A model generated the notes under the pieces. It made no database searches. It saw only the letters and a list, made by a program, of their open reading frames with translations, and was not told the DNA's origin. The position numbers and the translations under genes are program-made. DNA of 64,000 bases from Pseudomonadota bacterium (GTDB lineage: Bacteria > Pseudomonadota > Gammaproteobacteria > Steroidobacterales > Woeseiaceae): contig JADFNS010000008.1 of NCBI GenBank assembly GCA_022563255.1, forward strand, positions 1 through 64,000. The letters are read 5' to 3'. Shown in pieces: positions 7,732 to 15,706 of the stretch (within the stretch, counting starts at the first letter, position 1; every line of letters begins with the position of its first letter).

Positions 7732-7750
7732 CATCCCCCCGCTGGGGGAT
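7732..7750. terminator. Possible bidirectional hairpin between convergent genes
   Basis: ATCCCCC and GGGGGAT arms with a short loop lie between the ends of the serine hydrolase and ygfZ, where a shared terminator would be expected. There is no good T-run on either side, so intrinsic termination is uncertain. Confidence 0.3.
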
Positions 7751-7777
7751 TATTGACCGCAACGGAAAAATTTCGTG

Positions 7778-8443
7778 TCAGCTTACGGCCACGTCGAAGT
7801 AGGGCAAGGGCATCAGCGTCAGCTTCGCGTCTTCTACCGACAGGTGTTCGCCAGCCTTCTCGACCGGCACCACGGCCAGCAGATCATTGCCGGACGCATT
7901 CAATACTTCGCCGATGTCGCGACCGTCCAATGAAATTTTGTCGCCGACGTTCACTGGCGAGTCACTCTCAAATCTTTGCACGCGGCGTTTTGTGGCGCCT
8001 TTGTAATGGGTCCTGGCGACTATTTCCTGACCTGTGTAACAGCCTTTTTCAAAGTCGACGGCGTCCAGCAGGTCCAGGTTCAACATGTGGGGCGTGAATT
8101 TTTCGGTTTGATCCTGGCCTATCCACGGGATGCCCGCCTTGATGGATGCCGCAGCGTCAACTGTAGTGGTTTCCGTGTTGCTTGCAAATTCCACTTTGGA
8201 GCGGAAACGGAACATCGTCAGGCGTTTGATGATTTCTTCTGTGAGTTCTGCGGCCAGGCTTAGCTGGTAACCGTCATCTATGGCGGAAATATTGAACAGG
8301 CAGATGACCCGACCTTTTGGGCTGCACCAGGCGGCCAGAATTTCCTGTTTCTGCGGCAGTCGCTTGAGATCATTGGTCAGTTGGCCCTGTAGAAACTCAA
8401 AGGCATCCGCCCCGGTGACATTGATGGTTGAGGAACTGTTCAT
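7778..8443 (-). CDS. ygfZ: YgfZ-type folate-binding iron-sulfur cluster repair/assembly protein
   Basis: 221 residues if started at the ATG at 8443. The frame is open further upstream, but that stretch lacks family features and overlaps the divergent SDHAF4-type gene. YgfZ uses tetrahydrofolate to support maturation of certain Fe-S enzymes. The diagnostic motif KGCYTGQEIVART is present, with its functional Cys. The N-terminus (FLQGQLTNDL) matches the GcvT-like fold. It is clearly shorter than the E. coli protein (about 326), as in many non-enteric gammaproteobacteria. It diverges from the sdh operon, which makes an Fe-S enzyme. Its 3' end is partly duplicated at 6085-6166. Confidence 0.88.
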   Translation of the reverse strand: MNSSSTINVTGADAFEFLQGQLTNDLKRLPQKQEILAAWCSPKGRVICLFNISAIDDGYQLSLAAELTEEIIKRLTMFRFRSKVEFASNTETTTVDAAASIKAGIPWIGQDQTEKFTPHMLNLDLLDAVDFEKGCYTGQEIVARTHYKGATKRRVQRFESDSPVNVGDKISLDGRDIGEVLNASGNDLLAVVPVEKAGEHLSVEDAKLTLMPLPYFDVAVS

Positions 8444-8492
8444 TTGTATCGGACACCTGTTGGTGGCTGCAGGGCTCTGGCATACTCCCGCC

Positions 8493-8657
8493 ATGAATGC
8501 AGAAGAGCCGGAAAACAAGGACGAATCCGAAGAATCGAAGGCCAATGATACCCCGCCCGAGGTTCGGGAGCGGCCAAAAGAGATCGGTGGTCGCGGCGGC
8601 CTGGATCCCACGCGTTACGGCGACTGGGAAAAAGGCGGACGCTGTATCGATTTTTAA
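8493..8657 (+). CDS. SDHAF4-type succinate dehydrogenase assembly factor (DUF1674)
   Basis: 54 residues. The ATG at 8493 is preferred over upstream starts because those run into ygfZ. The N-terminus is acidic and disordered. The conserved C-terminal block (KEIGGRGGLDPTRYGDWE...GRCIDF) is the DUF1674/SDHAF4 signature. In mitochondria SDHAF4 binds flavinylated SdhA and promotes its assembly with SdhB. Its place 13 bases before sdhC supports the same role here. It is the first gene of the sdh operon. Confidence 0.88.
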   Translation: MNAEEPENKDESEESKANDTPPEVRERPKEIGGRGGLDPTRYGDWEKGGRCIDF

Positions 8658-8670
8658 GGATAATGCGCGC

Positions 8671-9048
8671 ATGAGCAATCACGGCAGGCCGCTGTCGCCA
8701 CACATCTCGATCTATCGCTGGCCCATCAACATGACGACGTCAATTTTGCATCGTGCAACTGGCGTTGCGATCAGTGTCGGCTTTGTCGTCCTGGTCGCCT
8801 GGTTGTTTGCGGCTGCGGCCGGGTCTGAGGCTTACGCGACCTTCATGACTTACATGGACACGATGCTTGGCAAAGTCTTGTTAATCGGATGGAGCTTCGC
8901 TTTTTTCTTTCACTTCTCCAACGGATTGCGACACCTCGCGTGGGATACCGGATACGGTTTCGAAATGCGGCAGGCGAATGCGTCGGCCTGGTTGGTGATC
9001 ATCTCGGCGGTCGTGATGACGGCCTTGTTCTGGTGGGTACGCGCATGA
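8671..9048 (+). CDS. sdhC: Succinate dehydrogenase cytochrome b556 subunit
   Basis: 125 residues, ATG at 8671 with an AAGGAT ribosome binding site. It anchors the succinate dehydrogenase complex in the inner membrane and helps bind heme b and ubiquinone. The N-terminal RPLSPHISIYRWPINMTTS and SILHRATG are the SdhC signature. Three hydrophobic helices follow, and HFSNGLRHLAWD carries the heme-ligand His. Its stop overlaps the sdhD start (ATGA). Confidence 0.95.
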   Translation: MSNHGRPLSPHISIYRWPINMTTSILHRATGVAISVGFVVLVAWLFAAAAGSEAYATFMTYMDTMLGKVLLIGWSFAFFFHFSNGLRHLAWDTGYGFEMRQANASAWLVIISAVVMTALFWWVRA

Positions 9049-9389
9049 GTACGGCGAGGGACGGCACCGGGCATTTCTTGGGCCAGCGCGTATCGGCTGT
9101 TGTTCTGGCACTGCTGGGCATGTGGTTCGTGGTTGTCATGGCCACATTGCCTGAATTTTCATATACGACCGTGATCGCCTTCATTGGTAAACCCTTGAAC
9201 ACGGTTTTGCTTTTGGTGCTGAGTGTCACGATCGCCTATCACTCGTATCTCGGTGTACAGGTCGTTATCGACGACTATGTGCATGCGACAGGATTGAGAC
9301 TTGCCTCGCTTTATGTTTCGCAAACTGCGCACGCGGTGCTCGCCGTGGCGGCGGTTTATTCGCTCTTGAAGATCGGCTTGCGGCCATGA
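9045..9389 (+). CDS. sdhD: Succinate dehydrogenase membrane anchor subunit
   Basis: 114 residues. The start overlaps the end of sdhC and the stop overlaps the start of sdhA (ATGA both times), so translation is probably coupled. Three membrane helices are visible. [16 protein letters not shown] contains the conserved His and Asp-Tyr region of SdhD that lies near heme and quinone. It is the fourth piece of complex II together with sdhC, sdhA and sdhB. Confidence 0.93.
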   Translation: MSTARDGTGHFLGQRVSAVVLALLGMWFVVVMATLPEFSYTTVIAFIGKPLNTVLLLVLSVTIAYHSYLGVQVVIDDYVHATGLRLASLYVSQTAHAVLAVAAVYSLLKIGLRP

Positions 9390-11170
9390 GCGATTACGAA
9401 TTCATTGATCACACGGTTGACGTCGTCGTCGTGGGCGCCGGTGGCGCCGGGTTACGGGCGACGTTCGGACTTGCGGAGGCCGGCTTCAAGACAGCCTGTG
9501 TCACCAAAGTTTTCCCGACCCGCAGTCACACCGTGGCGGCGCAGGGCGGTATCAGTGCGGCTCTCGGTAACATGGGCGAAGACGATTGGCGCTGGCACAT
9601 GTACGATACGGTCAAAGGCTCCGACTGGCTTGGCGATCAGGATGCGATCGAATACATGTGCAAGGAAGCGCCGGACGCGGTCATCGAACTCGAACATTAC
9701 GGCGTGCCGTTCTCGCGTACCGAGGAGGGCAAGATTTATCAGCGTTCGTTCGGTGGCATGACAACGAATTATGGTGAGGGTACCGCGCGGCGGACCTGCG
9801 CTGCCGCAGATAGAACCGGGCACGCCATGCTGCACGCGCTTTATCAGCAATCGCTCAAGCGCGACGTCGAATTTTATATCGAATATTTTGCGGTTGACCT
9901 GATCATGGAGGGCGACGCGTGCCGTGGCGTCGTCGCGATCGATCTTGCGACTGGAGGGCTGCATCGATTTCGTTCGCACCAGGTCATCCTCGCAACCGGT
10001 GGTTACGGTCGCGCGTACTTCTCCTGCACGTCGGCGCATACCTGCACTGGAGACGGCGGCGCGATGGTGCTGCGTGCCGGTCTGCCGGTGCAAGACATGG
10101 AGTTTGTGCAATTCCACCCAACCGGTATTTACGGCGCTGGCTGCCTGATCACCGAAGGCGTGCGCGGCGAGGGCGGCTACCTGACAAATTCCGATGGCGA
10201 ACGCTTCATGGAGCGCTATGCGCCGAACGCGAAGGATCTGGCCTCGCGCGACGTCGTTAGTCGTGCCATGACGGTTGAAATTCGTGAAGGTCGTGGTGTG
10301 GGCGTCGAAGCCGATCACATCTATCTGCATCTGGAGCACCTGGGACCGGAAGTGATCGAAGAGCAGTTGCCCGGTATCGCCGAGTCGGCGCGCATTTTTG
10401 CAGGCGTCGATGTGACGAAGGAACCGATTCCAGTATTGCCGACCGTGCATTACAACATGGGCGGTATTCCTGCGAACTTCAACGGTCAGGTCGTCACCAG
10501 AAAAGGCGACGATCCTGAATCCGTCGTGGAGGGTTTGATGGCGGTGGGCGAGGCGGCGTGCGTTTCCGTGCACGGAGCCAATCGGCTGGGCTCAAATTCA
10601 TTGCTCGACCTCGTCGTCTTTGGCCGCGCAGCGGCGCATTTCTGTGCTGAAAACATGACGCCGGGCGCGCAGCACCGGCCATTGGCGGCAGACGCCGGAC
10701 AAAACAGCGTCGCGCGTATCGACAAACTGCGCAATGCCGACGGCAGTCATCCCAGCGCCGAGGTGCGGCTTGAAATGCAAAAAGTCATGCAAGAGCATGC
10801 CGCTGTCTTCCGCAGCGGCGAAACTCTGGCTGCGGGCGTGAAGCTGTTGCAAAAGACGTTTGCGAGCTTTGCCGATGTGCGAGTTACCGACCGTTCAATG
10901 ATCTGGAACACCGATCTTGTCGAAACGATGGAACTTGAAAATCTGCTGCTCAATGCGAAAGCGACGATCGAATCTGCCGCCAACAGGCTGGAAAGCCGTG
11001 GCGCGCACGCACGTGAAGATTACCCGGATCGCGATGATGAAAACTGGATGAAACACACGCTCGCCTGGATCGACGCAAACGGTGTTGTGAGCTTCGACTA
11101 TCGGCCGGTGCACCGACACACGTTGACGGACGACGTCGAATACATTGAACCGAAAGCTCGAGTTTATTAG
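9386..11170 (+). CDS. sdhA: Succinate dehydrogenase flavoprotein subunit
   Basis: 594 residues, the usual length. It oxidises succinate to fumarate with covalently bound FAD at the cytoplasmic face of the inner membrane. Visible features: the Rossmann motif [11 protein letters not shown] near residue 14; [16 protein letters not shown], whose His carries [18 protein letters not shown]; and [14 protein letters not shown] in the C-terminal half. It is part of the tight SDHAF4-type/sdhC/D/A/B/E operon. Confidence 0.97.
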   Translation: MSDYEFIDHTVDVVVVGAGGAGLRATFGLAEAGFKTACVTKVFPTRSHTVAAQGGISAALGNMGEDDWRWHMYDTVKGSDWLGDQDAIEYMCKEAPDAVIELEHYGVPFSRTEEGKIYQRSFGGMTTNYGEGTARRTCAAADRTGHAMLHALYQQSLKRDVEFYIEYFAVDLIMEGDACRGVVAIDLATGGLHRFRSHQVILATGGYGRAYFSCTSAHTCTGDGGAMVLRAGLPVQDMEFVQFHPTGIYGAGCLITEGVRGEGGYLTNSDGERFMERYAPNAKDLASRDVVSRAMTVEIREGRGVGVEADHIYLHLEHLGPEVIEEQLPGIAESARIFAGVDVTKEPIPVLPTVHYNMGGIPANFNGQVVTRKGDDPESVVEGLMAVGEAACVSVHGANRLGSNSLLDLVVFGRAAAHFCAENMTPGAQHRPLAADAGQNSVARIDKLRNADGSHPSAEVRLEMQKVMQEHAAVFRSGETLAAGVKLLQKTFASFADVRVTDRSMIWNTDLVETMELENLLLNAKATIESAANRLESRGAHAREDYPDRDDENWMKHTLAWIDANGVVSFDYRPVHRHTLTDDVEYIEPKARVY

Positions 11171-11181
11171 GAGTATCCACT

Positions 11182-11964
11182 GTGGCTGAATTTACTCTTC
11201 CAAAAAACTCGCGCGTTACCAAAGGCAGGCACTTCGCTGCCCCGGAAGGCGCCAGCAATGTCAAACGGTTCGCGGTGTATCGTTACGATCCATCGAGCGG
11301 CGACAATCCGCGCATGGATACCTACGACATCGACCTCGAAAGCTGTGGTCCGATGGTCCTTGATGCGCTGATCAAGATCAAAAACGAAATCGATCCGACG
11401 CTGACATTTCGTCGCTCTTGCCGCGAAGGTATCTGCGGCTCCTGTGCCATGAATATCGATGGCGACAATACCCTGGCGTGCACACGGGCCATCGACGATG
11501 CGAAGGGCGACCTGAAGATTTATCCGCTGCCGCACATGTCCGTCGTCAAAGACCTGGTGCCGGACATGACTCATTTCTACGCGCAATACGCATCCATCAA
11601 GCCGTGGTTGCAGACTCGCACGCCGCCGCCGGCGGGCAAGGAGCGCTTGCAAAGCAAGGCAGATCAGGAACTCATCAACGAACCCGCCGCTTGCATTTTG
11701 TGCGCTTGTTGCTCGACCAGTTGTCCGAGTTACTGGTGGAACAGCGATCGCTACCTGGGACCTGCGGCCTTGCTCGCAGCGTATCGCTGGCTGGTGGATA
11801 GTCGTGACGAGGCCAGCGCCGAGCGCCTTGATGATCTGGAAGATTCCTTTCGGCTGTATCGCTGCCATACGATCATGAATTGCACGCCGGCTTGTCCGAA
11901 AGGCTTGAATCCGGCCAGGGCCATCGCCGCAACCAAGAAGATGCTGGTTGAACGCAAGTTCTGA
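11182..11964 (+). CDS. sdhB: Succinate dehydrogenase iron-sulfur subunit
   Basis: 260 residues from a GTG with a TTAGGAGT ribosome binding site. It passes electrons from FAD to quinone through three clusters: [2Fe-2S] ([16 protein letters not shown], then ACTR), [4Fe-4S] ([12 protein letters not shown]) and [3Fe-4S] ([17 protein letters not shown]). All expected Cys residues are present. A slightly long N-terminus (about 20 extra residues) precedes the first conserved block. Confidence 0.97.
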   Translation: MAEFTLPKNSRVTKGRHFAAPEGASNVKRFAVYRYDPSSGDNPRMDTYDIDLESCGPMVLDALIKIKNEIDPTLTFRRSCREGICGSCAMNIDGDNTLACTRAIDDAKGDLKIYPLPHMSVVKDLVPDMTHFYAQYASIKPWLQTRTPPPAGKERLQSKADQELINEPAACILCACCSTSCPSYWWNSDRYLGPAALLAAYRWLVDSRDEASAERLDDLEDSFRLYRCHTIMNCTPACPKGLNPARAIAATKKMLVERKF

Positions 11965-12226
11965 CCCTGCGGGAGCGGCCGTTGGCCGCGACCTGCCACG
12001 ACTCCGCTGGCAATGCCGGCGCGGCATGCGCGAACTCGACGATCTCCTGTTGCGCTATCTCAATGCGGTTTACGTGGGCGCATCTGACGATGAAAAATCC
12101 GCGTTCCAGGCGGTTTTGGCGCTATCCGATCCCGAGCTAAACGGCTATTTGTTGCAGCAGCAAACTGCCGAATCGGAATCGATTGCCGATGTCATCACGC
12201 ATATACTCAGCCTACCTCAACCCTGA
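11948..12226 (+). CDS. sdhE: FAD assembly factor SdhE
   Basis: About 92 residues from a TTG that overlaps the end of sdhB. The start is uncertain, because the family normally has only about 14 residues before the RGM motif. SdhE helps attach FAD to SdhA. The diagnostic RRGMRELD is present, followed by the small helical domain ([18 protein letters not shown]). It sits directly after sdhB and is followed by a YgfX-like gene, the same pair as sdhE-ygfX in E. coli. Confidence 0.88.
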   Translation: MNASSDPAGAAVGRDLPRLRWQCRRGMRELDDLLLRYLNAVYVGASDDEKSAFQAVLALSDPELNGYLLQQQTAESESIADVITHILSLPQP

Positions 12227-12629
12227 TCCTGGCCTGCGGCGGGTCGTTCTCGCTTCCGGGTGGCTCCTGACGGCGATCGGTTTCATGCTGATTTTCTGGC
12301 TTGAGCTCAACATTCTGGTACGCATGCTCGCCGCGTCGATGTGGGGGGCCTTATCGTATTTCGAGCTGCGTCACCTGCGGCGTGGATTCAACAGGTTTGT
12401 CGCGATCCGGGTGTTTCCGGGAGCGGTGATTTTGCTGCAAAACATCGACCAGGAATGGATATCCGCGGAGCTTTTGACGGGCAGCCTGTTGCTGCGGAAA
12501 TTCGGCTGGCTGCGACTGCGGAGCGCCGACGGTTACCGGTTCGCCGAACTGCTGCGCGGCGATGCCCGCGAGAGTCATCAGTGGCGGCGTTTGCAGGTGA
12601 TCTGGCGACACATTGGAGCGACCGTGTGA
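12189..12629 (+). CDS. YgfX/CptA-like inner-membrane protein
   Basis: 146 residues from the ATG at 12189, overlapping sdhE by 38 bases. Two hydrophobic helices (VVLASGWLLTAIGFMLIFWL and a weaker second one, about residues 17-55) are followed by a soluble C-terminal part with VAIRVFPGAVILLQ. No strong motif. The identification rests on size, topology and position after sdhE, the place of ygfX (cptA) in E. coli. Whether it acts on cytoskeletal proteins as reported for E. coli YgfX, or is simply a partner of SdhE, cannot be told. Confidence 0.55.
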   Translation: MSSRIYSAYLNPDPGLRRVVLASGWLLTAIGFMLIFWLELNILVRMLAASMWGALSYFELRHLRRGFNRFVAIRVFPGAVILLQNIDQEWISAELLTGSLLLRKFGWLRLRSADGYRFAELLRGDARESHQWRRLQVIWRHIGATV

Positions 12630-12736
12630 AGCTGCTAACATGCTGTCTTTGCAGTAAAAAATAACAAAGAAAGCCGAGCTTGCCGACACACGTGGAACGG
12701 CGTCACAGAACAAAGATGAATAAGGCAGAAATCCGA

Positions 12737-12763
12737 GAACTTATCGCAATGCGACCGGTCTAT
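12737..12763 (+). promoter_or_regulatory. Sigma-E type promoter upstream of rpoE
   Basis: GAACTT (12737-12742), a 15-base spacer, then GTCTAT (12758-12763). This agrees well with the extracytoplasmic sigma-E consensus (GGAACTT, 15-16 bases, GTCTAA). It lies 46 bases before the rpoE ATG, so the operon is probably autoregulated. Confidence 0.65.
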
Positions 12764-12808
12764 CCCGGTGTCGAACGGCTGTGTGGCAAAACGGCAGGGC
12801 AGCGCTGA

Positions 12809-13384
12809 ATGTCGAATCAGGCGTCGGACAGGAAGCTGGTCGAACGGGTCCAGAAAGGCGACAAGGGCGCGTTCGATCTGCTGGTGCTCAAATATCAGCA
12901 CAAGGTCGTTAATCTGGTCATGCGGTATGTACGCGATCCGGAACTGTCTCAGGACATAGCTCAGGAGGCGTTCATCAAGGCGTACAAGGCGCTACCACGG
13001 TTTCGGGGTGATAGCGCGTTTTATACGTGGTTGTACCGAATTGCAGTGAATACGGCCAAGAACCATCTTGCGGCGCAGCGCCGGCGACCGATGGATATCG
13101 AGCTGGATTTGCAGGATCCGGAGCAATACGATCTGCATGCGAAGCTCAGAGAGACGGACACTCCTGAGGGAATTGCGCTCAGCGACGAACTCAGGGAGAC
13201 CGTGGAAAGGGCCATTGCAGCGCTGCCGGAGGATCTGCGCATGGCGATTGTCCTGCGGGAGTTCGAAGGTATGAGTTATGAAGAGATCGCACAAACGATG
13301 GAATGTCCGGTCGGGACCGTGCGATCGAGAATTTTCAGGGCACGCGATGCGATCAGCAAGAAGGTCGGATCGTTGATACGCTAA
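12809..13384 (+). CDS. rpoE: RNA polymerase sigma-E factor (RpoE/AlgU)
   Basis: 191 residues, the normal length. It directs transcription of envelope-stress genes. Region 2 (DLLVLKYQHKVVNLVMRYV, then DIAQEAFIKAYKALPRFRGDSAFYTWLYRIA) and region 4 (LPEDLRMAIVLREFEGMSYEEIA, VGTVRSRIFRARDAI) are typical. The ribosome binding site is weak. It is the first gene of rpoE-rseA-rseB-rseC, and a sigma-E-like promoter lies directly upstream. Confidence 0.95.
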   Translation: MSNQASDRKLVERVQKGDKGAFDLLVLKYQHKVVNLVMRYVRDPELSQDIAQEAFIKAYKALPRFRGDSAFYTWLYRIAVNTAKNHLAAQRRRPMDIELDLQDPEQYDLHAKLRETDTPEGIALSDELRETVERAIAALPEDLRMAIVLREFEGMSYEEIAQTMECPVGTVRSRIFRARDAISKKVGSLIR

Positions 13385-13412
13385 AGAGGCTGGTGCCTCA
13401 TTTGGGTGAAAT

Positions 13413-13976
13413 ATGAATGACGCGATAAGAATGCAGTTGTCCGCCTATGTTGATGGCGAACTTCCGGAGAACGAAGCAGAGTTGTTGCTGCGCCGGATGA
13501 GCCAGAACGTCGAATTGCGGCGGGAGGTTGCCGAGTTTCTGGCGATCGGCCGAATGCTGCGCGGGGAGCCTGGAATCGCGGGCGCTGATCGCCTGGTTGA
13601 ACGGGTTGCGGCCGCGATCGATGACCGGCCCGTGGACACGGAAGAAGTGCCGGATAGTCGGGCGGCTGCACGCGATATCAGGCCGCTGGTCGGATTTGCC
13701 ATCGTGGCGACGGTGGCGCTCGCGGCCATCTTCGGTCTGCAACAGATCAGAGGTGTCGATGACGTCGCAACCGACGCGAATGTTTCTGCGCAGGTTGTTG
13801 CTGTTCCGAATTTCGCGTCGCAACAGGAGAAACAAAGGCAGTATTTCCTGAAGCACGCGCAGACGTCATCCGCCTTGGGCGCGAACGGGATAAATGCGCG
13901 CTTGGTATCGTTGCGATTTAGTGAAGAAGTTGCCGCGGCATCCGATGAAGTAGCCGGAAAAGAGACCCAGCCGTAA
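13413..13976 (+). CDS. rseA: Anti-sigma-E factor RseA (MucA)
   Basis: 187 residues. The N-terminal cytoplasmic part (MQLSAYVDGELPENEAELLL) is the RseA sigma-binding domain. One membrane helix follows (about 91-110, VGFAIVATVALAAIFGL), and then a periplasmic part ending in KETQP. It holds sigma-E at the membrane until regulated proteolysis releases it. Its stop overlaps the start of rseB by one base. Confidence 0.9.
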   Translation: MNDAIRMQLSAYVDGELPENEAELLLRRMSQNVELRREVAEFLAIGRMLRGEPGIAGADRLVERVAAAIDDRPVDTEEVPDSRAAARDIRPLVGFAIVATVALAAIFGLQQIRGVDDVATDANVSAQVVAVPNFASQQEKQRQYFLKHAQTSSALGANGINARLVSLRFSEEVAAASDEVAGKETQP

Positions 13977-14944
13977 TGCCGATCGGTAAACGATATTTTT
14001 CTCCCGGACTGATGCTTGCAATCGGTTCTTTGCTTGGCGCCGGGCAGGTGCACGCGGATGGACAACCGCACGACTGGCTGAATCGCATGGGAGTCGCCGT
14101 ACAGTCGATCAGTTACGAGGGCACCGTCATTCGGACCCACGACGGCAAGGCGGAGGCGCTCAAGGTCATACACACGGTCAAGGACGGCGTCATATACGAA
14201 AAACTTGTTGCTCAGGAAGGGGATGGAATGGAGATCATCCGTATTGGCAACGAAGTTCAATGCATACTTCCCGACAGCAAGTCGGTTCTGGTCGAAGAGT
14301 GGAACGATAAGTCAACGCTGTTTTCAACCTTGCCGACAAGCAACATTCGATTTGGCAATGAATACGACGTCGCCATCGTGCGCAATGAACGTATCGCCGG
14401 TCGGGAAACGATATTGCTGGCGATTCGGCCGCACGACGGCTATCGCTACGGTCATCGAATCTGGCTGGACACGGAAACCGGCTTTCCGCTGCAAACGCAG
14501 TTGATCAGCGAAGAGGGGGTGGCGATAGAGCAAATCAAGTTTGCCGAGATAGTCATCAACCAGGAAATTCAGGTGAGCGCCCTGGCGTCGTCGTACAGCA
14601 CCGAAAGTTTCACTTGGCTCAGGCAATCTTCCGGTCACGCCAGCACAGAAATAGAGACGCCCTGGAGCAGCGACGAGTTGCCAGCGGGTTTTCGCGCGGT
14701 TGCCACGCACGAAGAGACGATGCAGGGCAGCGAGGAGATGATCACGCACATTTTGTTCACCGATGGCCTGGCCAATGTCTCGGTTTTCGTAGCCGGCCGA
14801 AGCGGCAAAATGATCGAGGGACCGGCGCGGTTCGGTGGTTCGAATTCATACAGCATCGAACGCGGCGACTACGAAATCACGGCAATCGGCGAAGTTCCGG
14901 CAATGACTGTCGAGCTCATTGCCACGACCATGCGGCAACACTGA
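13976..14944 (+). CDS. rseB: Sigma-E regulator RseB (MucB)
   Basis: 322 residues with a signal peptide ending near GAGQVHADG. A periplasmic LolA-like N-terminal domain (YEGTVIRTHDGKAEALKVIH) and a C-terminal MucB domain follow. RseB binds RseA, shields it from proteolysis and senses mislocalised lipoproteins or lipopolysaccharide. It follows rseA with a one-base overlap. Confidence 0.92.
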   Translation: MPIGKRYFSPGLMLAIGSLLGAGQVHADGQPHDWLNRMGVAVQSISYEGTVIRTHDGKAEALKVIHTVKDGVIYEKLVAQEGDGMEIIRIGNEVQCILPDSKSVLVEEWNDKSTLFSTLPTSNIRFGNEYDVAIVRNERIAGRETILLAIRPHDGYRYGHRIWLDTETGFPLQTQLISEEGVAIEQIKFAEIVINQEIQVSALASSYSTESFTWLRQSSGHASTEIETPWSSDELPAGFRAVATHEETMQGSEEMITHILFTDGLANVSVFVAGRSGKMIEGPARFGGSNSYSIERGDYEITAIGEVPAMTVELIATTMRQH

Positions 14945-14987
14945 GCAGTCCGCAACCGCGGGACGGCGTGTCCTGTAAACTCCCTCC

Positions 14988-15437
14988 ATGCAAAATCCAC
15001 AGGGCCGAATAGTATCCGTGCACTCCGACTATGCCGTTGTTGAGGTCGACACGGAGTCGGTTTGCGAACGCTGCGCGTCGGGAAAAGGCTGCGGTGCGGG
15101 GCTGCTCGGCGCCGGCTCCGGCACCCAGCGCATTTCGGCGAGCGTGCCGGACGGCCTTGACGTCAGCGACGGCGACCTTGTCAGCATTGTCCTGCGGCCC
15201 AAAGACATCCTGCGCGCTGCCTTGATTGTCTACGGTTATCCGCTGGCGGGCGCGGTTCTTGGCGCGATCGCTGCGGCCATCGCCGGTTTCGGCGATGTGG
15301 CGGCTGCCGTGGCAGCATTGTCCGGCATCGCCGCCGGCTTCTTGTCGGCAAGCCGTCGCCTGCGGCATGTCCGATGCCTGCGCGAATTCACTCCGGCCGT
15401 CGTCGAACGCCTGGCGGCTGCGCCGGTCGCCGAGTAG
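14988..15437 (+). CDS. rseC: RseC/MucC family regulator
   Basis: 149 residues. The N-terminal Cys cluster CERCASGKGCGAG is the RseC signature and probably binds metal or an Fe-S cluster. Two hydrophobic helices follow (about 66-120). It is an inner-membrane protein of the sigma-E operon, linked in other bacteria to sigma-E tuning and to redox systems such as Rnf/SoxR. It lies 43 bases after rseB. Confidence 0.88.
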   Translation: MQNPQGRIVSVHSDYAVVEVDTESVCERCASGKGCGAGLLGAGSGTQRISASVPDGLDVSDGDLVSIVLRPKDILRAALIVYGYPLAGAVLGAIAAAIAGFGDVAAAVAALSGIAAGFLSASRRLRHVRCLREFTPAVVERLAAAPVAE

Positions 15438-15692
15438 GTGGCGGCGTTTCAGCTATTTGGCCGACCGGGATGTCACCTGTGCGACCGGATGTTCGAGGAA
15501 CTGCAGCCATTGGTTGCGGGGCGTGTGGACATCGAGGTTCTCGACGTGGAAAGCACGCTGGAATGGCATGAGAAATACGATATTCGAATTCCGGTTCTTG
15601 AATATGAAGGTCGCGTGGTGTCCGAATTTCGACTCGATCGCGTCGCTGTAGCAGAAATTCTGGCCGAAATCGGTATACTGCGCCGCTGCTGA
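15438..15692 (+). CDS. Glutaredoxin-like protein (DUF836)
   Basis: 84 residues from a GTG directly after the rseC stop. It has a thioredoxin-fold N-terminus with the redox pair CHLC (LFGRPGCHLCDRMFEEL) and a cis-Pro-like segment (IRIPVLEYEGRVV). A small cytoplasmic thiol protein of this family often lies between rseC and lepA in gammaproteobacteria. Partner unknown. Confidence 0.82.
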   Translation: MAAFQLFGRPGCHLCDRMFEELQPLVAGRVDIEVLDVESTLEWHEKYDIRIPVLEYEGRVVSEFRLDRVAVAEILAEIGILRRC

Positions 15693-15706
15693 AAACTCCT
15701 TAGATT

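Noticed and set aside
9452..10573. Long open frame antisense to sdhA (373 codons)
   Set aside because: It is a shadow of a GC-rich, highly conserved gene with no protein-like motifs.
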